A stretch of 64,000 nt of DNA from positions 1 to 64,000 of the forward strand of contig JXTB01000036.1 in NCBI GenBank assembly GCA_002914805.1, read 5' to 3'. The stretch comes from Parasponia andersonii (lineage: Eukaryota > Streptophyta > Magnoliopsida > Rosales > Cannabaceae). Made by a program: the position numbers and the translations under genes. Of the stretch, positions 59,560 through 64,000 are shown one piece after another (the first letter of the stretch is position 1; each line of letters starts with the position of its first letter). The notes beneath the pieces were generated by a model. That model did not search any database. It saw only the letters and a program-made list of their open reading frames with translations, and was not told where the DNA came from.

Positions 59560-62209
59560 TGTAACGATTTGACTTTTCGGATCATTAACTACTTATATCC
59601 TTAGCTTACTTATTTAAATAAAAGAAAAACTTAGACGTTGAAAATTCATGATAATTTCTTTTATGAAATATACTTTTATTTCTTTTAAATGAATTGAAAT
59701 TCATAACTAATCATTTACTTTATTTGATAATTTTAAAAACAAGTAAAAATGTTACAAGATAGTTAAGTAACCTTTGTTTGAATTTGTTTATAAATTTTTA
59801 TTTGGGGTGATTTAAGTAATGCGCAATTATAAAGGAGCTTTTACTGAGTATGGATACTCGTACAACGTGAGCTTTCACTTAATAAGTATAATGTAATTCT
59901 CACAAAATATTTCATTCATAAAAAACAATCTTTTTCCAAAGTCTGATTATGTTGTTTTATGACATCATTACTTTATACTTTATTTTAAGATATTATATCA
60001 TTATTTTATCTCACTCTTTATCACAAATTCTTTTATCTTTCTTATGGGTCCTGGTATACATATTGAGTGTGCACTACCAAATAGGGAGCCAAGGGAGTGA
60101 CTCAAACTGAAAATACCCACAGTCATAAACTTAACATACTTTTTCTCAAGAATCCTTACCTACAAGAGGTCAGTCTTATTTTCCCTCAGATATCCTTATC
60201 TAGTGGAGGTTGGTATGATACATTTAAATTCTTATCTTATTTAGCCTTCTCTTTACATGAGTGGGTATACTTTAAGAACAAACCTAAACTTTATAATCCA
60301 CTATCATAGCATTTCTTTTGTTAAAATATGCTTAGAATATTTTAACATAATGACATTGTAAATTAAGCATACATTATTTTAATAGCACAGAAAATGTATC
60401 AATATAAGTATTTTTCATAATATACATAAGTCACATAATAATAAAGATAAAGGCAAGATATCATATAAAATAATTTCAAACATATTATAATGCAAACATG
60501 AAATATTTTCTAAACTATCCATGTTGTAGGTTCGATTGTACTTACTTCGTAATGTGATTGTCCTAATTCTACTTCTTAATTATATATGTCTAGTTTAAAG
60601 ATTTGTCCTGTAAATCATTTTTCATCCAAATTAGGGATCTAAAATAAAGTTAAATCCTTTTTCATCCAAATTAGGGATCTTAAATAAATTTTTCTATTTA
60701 TTCTTATACCAAATCTCTAACCCAAAATTTCAAGTTTCATAATTTATACTTTTAACAAAATCTTAAGATTTCTAAAATTTCTGCCCTCCAAAAGTAAACC
60801 TTGAGTTATAGCTTCATTTTGTTAAAGATTCTTCCTTTATTTATTTTTACAATTTAGTATGGTTTTAAAAAGGCCTAAAATGACTTTCTTATAGATTTGA
60901 CGCATATTTTGTCAAAATTACATTTTTGGCCTAAAATACTCAAAATTTGGACATTTTAGTCCTTCCAAATTTTGAGCAAATATTTTTAATTTTTGGAAAA
61001 CATTTTTAATAGGTAAAAATCTATTCTTAAGGATCTAAGTTTAAATCATTAAACTTGGTTCATTTTCATGCATATTTTATATTAAGGCCTTTCACCTAGA
61101 AATCTTTCTACCTTTGAGTTTAGTCATTTTCATTGTATTATTATTATTATTATTATTATTTTAGCTTTTATTATCGTGAAGTATTCATATTTAAAAACTT
61201 AAGAAATCAACAAAATAAGCCTTGGCATAAAATAAATTACATAATATCAAAAGTAAATTAAATATGTCATTACCTATTGATTCTTTTGTAATATCTATTT
61301 GAACACATAACAAGCAAGGTAAAGGAATATTTATGTTTTAAGCTTTTACCGTATTTCTTGGAGTATTTGGAAAGCTTTCCAAGTATCAATATTTTACTAG
61401 AAGTCAAAATACTAAAATTAGACTACTCTTAATTTTAGAGCTAAAAATCTTAATAAACTTAAATGTATTTGTGCAACCTACCTTCTAAGATCTTTCATTC
61501 TTCTTCCTTATATTTCCATCACAAAACTAGCTACTCTCTTCTCTTGATTACGATTCTTAATTTCTAAAGTCTTTGTAGGAAAAACAAGAAAGATGGGTAA
61601 TATATTATAGCTTTTACGTGTTTGGAAAAAAATGAGGTAAAAAAACTTTTTTTTTTCTTTTAAAAAAAGAATGATAGGAAAACTGAAGATAGTTTTGGCT
61701 AAATAATTGGAAGGTTGATTATAGATTTCTAATTACCAAATAAAGGGTCTATTTATAGGCCATCTATAGGAGGTATCCAATAATATACCACTTTCATATT
61801 TCATCTAATGATCTAAGCATCATTATTACAAATTTTGTTTATACATCTTCTTTTTCTACACCACCACTTTATCTTTTACTTTATTTTCACTCAACCACCA
61901 TTTTTGTCTCTAATTTTTCCTCTTTTTCAATTTATTTGGAATCCAGTACCACTAACTTCTGAAGAAAATGTCCATTATATTATTCATTTTCTTACCTTTT
62001 AAATTAATTTGGAGATAAAAACTACTAATTAGTTTTGACTATGTCTTCCTCTTTGAATTATGACCACTAATTTCTAAACAAAATCTCTATTATTATTTTT
62101 TTCCTACTTTCTAAATTATATTAAAGACAAAAGCTATCAATTAGTGTTTATATTTTTCTTTTTTAGAATTACCTTCTGTTGTGCGGTCTAAAATCCTAAG
62201 GTCGCATAA

Positions 62210-62284
62210 GGGTTATATGCGACCTCCTCCGTGAGGGTTATATGCGACCTCCTCCGTGATGGTTATATGCGATCTCTTCCACAG
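62210..62284. repeat. 25-bp tandem repeat, three copies
   Basis: Units start at 62210, 62235 and 62260 (GGGTTATATGCGACCTCCTCC type), exactly 25 bp apart. They lie in the upstream part of the copia solo LTR and could be enhancer-like repeats. Confidence 0.85.
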
Positions 62285-62325
62285 GTTTTGTGCGACCTTC
62301 TCCGTGCAGTTTGCCTTGTCAAACA

Positions 62326-62432
62326 GGAAACCTACAAGAAGAGGGAAACAAGTAAATGCTATGAAGGAAACCTACAAGAAGAGGGAAACAAGTAAATGCT
62401 ATGAAAGAAACCTACAAGGAAAGGGAAACAGA
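62326..62432. repeat. 40-bp tandem repeat, about 2.7 copies
   Basis: Units start at 62326, 62366 and 62406 (GGAAACCTACAAGAAGAGGG type). Copies 1 and 2 are identical; copy 3 has changed and is shorter. The frame 62256-62456 runs through them but is only a repeat artefact. Confidence 0.88.
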
Positions 62433-63341
62433 AGTCTCTTATTTGTGATCAACTAGTTATCCGTTTTGAATGGTTATCCAATTACGTTATCCAATTGTAT
62501 AGTTACCCGTTTATACAATTAGGATCCTAGGGACATAAGATTACATTTACCTATATAAAGGGGACTCAATGTTCCGAAGAGTATTCCAAGTTTTGGGTAT
62601 TCCAAGTCTTTAAGTATTTCAATTACTCCAGTTTTTTCCAATCTCCAGAGGAGACGTTGTAACCTTGAGTGTTCATAAAATAGTAGAAAAACAGTGGACG
62701 TAGGCTCATCTTTTTCGGGGTTGAACCACTATAAAATCTTCTATCCTTATTTGCTTTGATTATTGATTCAATTCACACAAGCCATATCTCTTGATTTTTT
62801 CTAAAATTATTGTTGATAAAACCTCCATCAACACCTTCTAACTTTATGCTTTACCTTTTTTATTCCACTAATTAAATGTTATTATCTCTCTAAGATAAAA
62901 CCTCACTAGTCTTCATCTTTTTCTACAACTTATTTTCCTCCCTTAGATTGACTTATCTACTTAATTCGTTGTATACTTAAATCCTAGCCATTCAAATTGT
63001 GTCATGGTACTATTTTGATGTAATAATTAACTTTGGGTTATAAGATGTATCAATTTCTAATGTGACATAAATATGTCACATTCTTATTTAGGTGACTTGA
63101 GTCATATTGATGTACATAATATTTTCTTTGTAAAATTTATTTATTATTAAGGAAAATTATCTTAGGATTTCTAAGTTAAAATAAAGAATAATTATAATGT
63201 TCTCACATAATAAAATTTAATATTATAATCATACTGCACACATAATTTTAAGTATTGTGAATATAAGTTTATTAAAATTCGACATTAAGTCTAATAATAA
63301 TCTACTAAGGTTGCAAACCTAAGGATTCCTAGGGGGTTACA

Positions 63342-64000
63342 ATCTCGCCTACTTATAAAATTTTTGTCCTTGAAAATTAAAATAATTCTGGGTACTTTTT
63401 CTTCATCTCATCTTCTCGTTCCCAAGTGGCTTCTTCAATCTTATGGTTTCCTCATAACACCTTGACTAAGGGTATAGTCTTATTTCTAAGAGTCTTTTCT
63501 TTGCAAGCCAAAATCTTCACAGGTTTTTCCCTCATTTGTCAAGTCCTCATAGAGTTTCATAGGCTTATGTTCCAAAACATGTGATGGATCTGAGATGTAT
63601 TTATTCAGCATAGACACATGGAACATGTTATGGATTGATGCTACTTTAGGAGGTAAAGCCAGCTTATAGGCTACTTTACCAATTCGTTCTAAAATTTTGA
63701 ATGGTCCTATGTATCTTAGACTCGGCTTTCATCTCTTGCTAAAATGCACAACTCCCTTCATCGGTGCTATTTGAGAAATATTTCGTCTCCCACTTGGAAT
63801 TCCAATAAAGTTCTCCACTTGTCTACATAGCTTTTCTATCTACTCTGAGTAGTTTCTATCTATTTCTTGATTTTTCATACAGCTTATGTGGTTTCCTTTA
63901 CTAAATCAGTGGTTTTTAAATGTTTCTCCCTAGGTTCAATCCAATAGATTAGGGATCTACATCTTCTCCCATAACGTGCTTCATAATGTGCTGCCTTGGT
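63342..64000 (-). pseudogene. Chromovirus integrase C-terminus / chromodomain region
   Basis: On minus the frame reads HNMFHVSMLNKYISDPSHVL, KPMKLYEDL, then (after a frameshift) VKILACKEKTLRNKTIPLVKVL, a TGA in place of the usual Trp codon, GNHKIEEATWEREDEMKKKYPELF and a stop about 50 bases from the LTR. This is the conserved C-terminus of Tekay/Del-type pol, where VKV.W..H..EEATWE is the chromodomain-like end. The reading continues beyond the window upstream. It has at least one frameshift and one stop, so this copy is a pseudogene. Confidence 0.8.

Larger units (their letters stand above)
62177..62833 (+). mobile_element. Copia-type solo LTR with internal tandem repeats
   Basis: 657 bp, TGTTGTGCGG...CATCAACA, with perfect target copies CCTTC at 62172-62176 and 62834-62838. 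It has a TATA-type CTATATAAAGGGGAC at about 62551. Two internal tandem arrays are present (25 bp and 40 bp, separate entries). It is a solo LTR because no internal sequence remains. Inserted in the chromovirus LTR. Confidence 0.85.
59560..63341 (-). repeat. 3' LTR of the chromovirus
   Basis: 3782 bp including the copia solo LTR. No gene. It holds a (TTA)n run at about 61139-61162, a tandem copy of TTTTTCATCCAAATTAGGGATCT near 60618 and 60657, and (on minus) a possible TATA region near 61750. Its content supplies the short open frames of 60097-60309, which have no meaning. Confidence 0.8.
59560..64000 (-). mobile_element. Tekay/Del-like chromovirus, minus strand, continues past the window
   Basis: The 3' LTR is at 59560-63341, TGTAACG...GGTTACA. 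On minus the tract AAGTAGGCGAGAT directly precedes TGTAACCCCC, the usual Del/Tekay join. Right of it the minus strand has the pol C-terminus (63345-64000). The LTR of about 3.1 kb (after subtracting the nested copia solo LTR) fits this clade. The remainder of pol, gag and the 5' LTR lie beyond 64000. Confidence 0.8.

Noticed and set aside
1..64000. CRISPR arrays, bacterial operons, riboswitches and phage-like systems
   Set aside because: The content is plant nuclear DNA; the tandem repeats seen are adjacent units without spacers.

Overview
The window is nuclear DNA of a flowering plant. Evidence: two spliced genes of plant type, Ty3/gypsy elements of the plant-specific Athila and Tat lineages, a Tekay/Del-like chromovirus, copia elements, a hAT remnant and very AT-rich spacers. 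Protein similarity of the two genes suggests a eudicot, probably a rosid, but the species cannot be fixed from the sequence. There are two N runs (10559-10911, 47495-47689) and three isolated n (8400, 15689, 24079), so this is a scaffold with joins.

Layout. 1-880: AT-rich repeat. 883-21911: a decayed Tat-lineage gypsy element lying on the minus strand. It has a complete 5' LTR at 21107-21911, gag-pol on minus at about 20900-16938, a truncated 3' LTR at 883-1125, 74-bp and 112-bp tandem arrays, and an extra gene on the opposite (plus) strand at 1482-4757 whose reading frame stays continuous across three short introns. Inside it sits a complete-length Athila element on plus (6462-16917), with LTRs of 1367 and 1438 bp, tRNA primer site, gag, protease, RNase H, integrase, an intact 379-codon ORF in the env position and a polypurine tract. 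21912-24180: spacer.

24223-38138 is the genic island. An ATG18H-type autophagy gene (nine coding exons, about 986 aa, first intron GC-AG, two upstream ORFs) and an AHP-type histidine phosphotransfer gene (six exons, 154 aa) are both on plus. They are separated by about 6.3 kb that holds a hAT transposase remnant and a 948-bp direct tandem duplication.

39289-64000 is a nest of retroelements. A second Athila element on minus (LTRs starting at 39289 and 59089, gag fragments at 58046-58927) was hit by a copia element (42804-50824, target duplication GTCAA) and by a copia solo LTR of the same family (51403-56587, AAGTT). That solo LTR was in turn hit by a Tekay/Del-like solo LTR (51969-55390, TTATA/TTATG). 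The right Athila LTR is broken at 59559 by a chromovirus on minus with a 3.8-kb LTR (59560-63341), and that LTR carries its own copia solo LTR (62177-62833, CCTTC).

The only likely functional cellular genes are ATG18H (autophagy, PI3P-binding propeller) and AHP (cytokinin phosphorelay). I see no link between them beyond being neighbours. Everything else is retroelement matter, mostly inactivated by C-to-T type stop codons, frameshifts and domain deletions. The most unusual items are the spliced antisense gene of the Tat element and the intact env-position ORF of the inner Athila.
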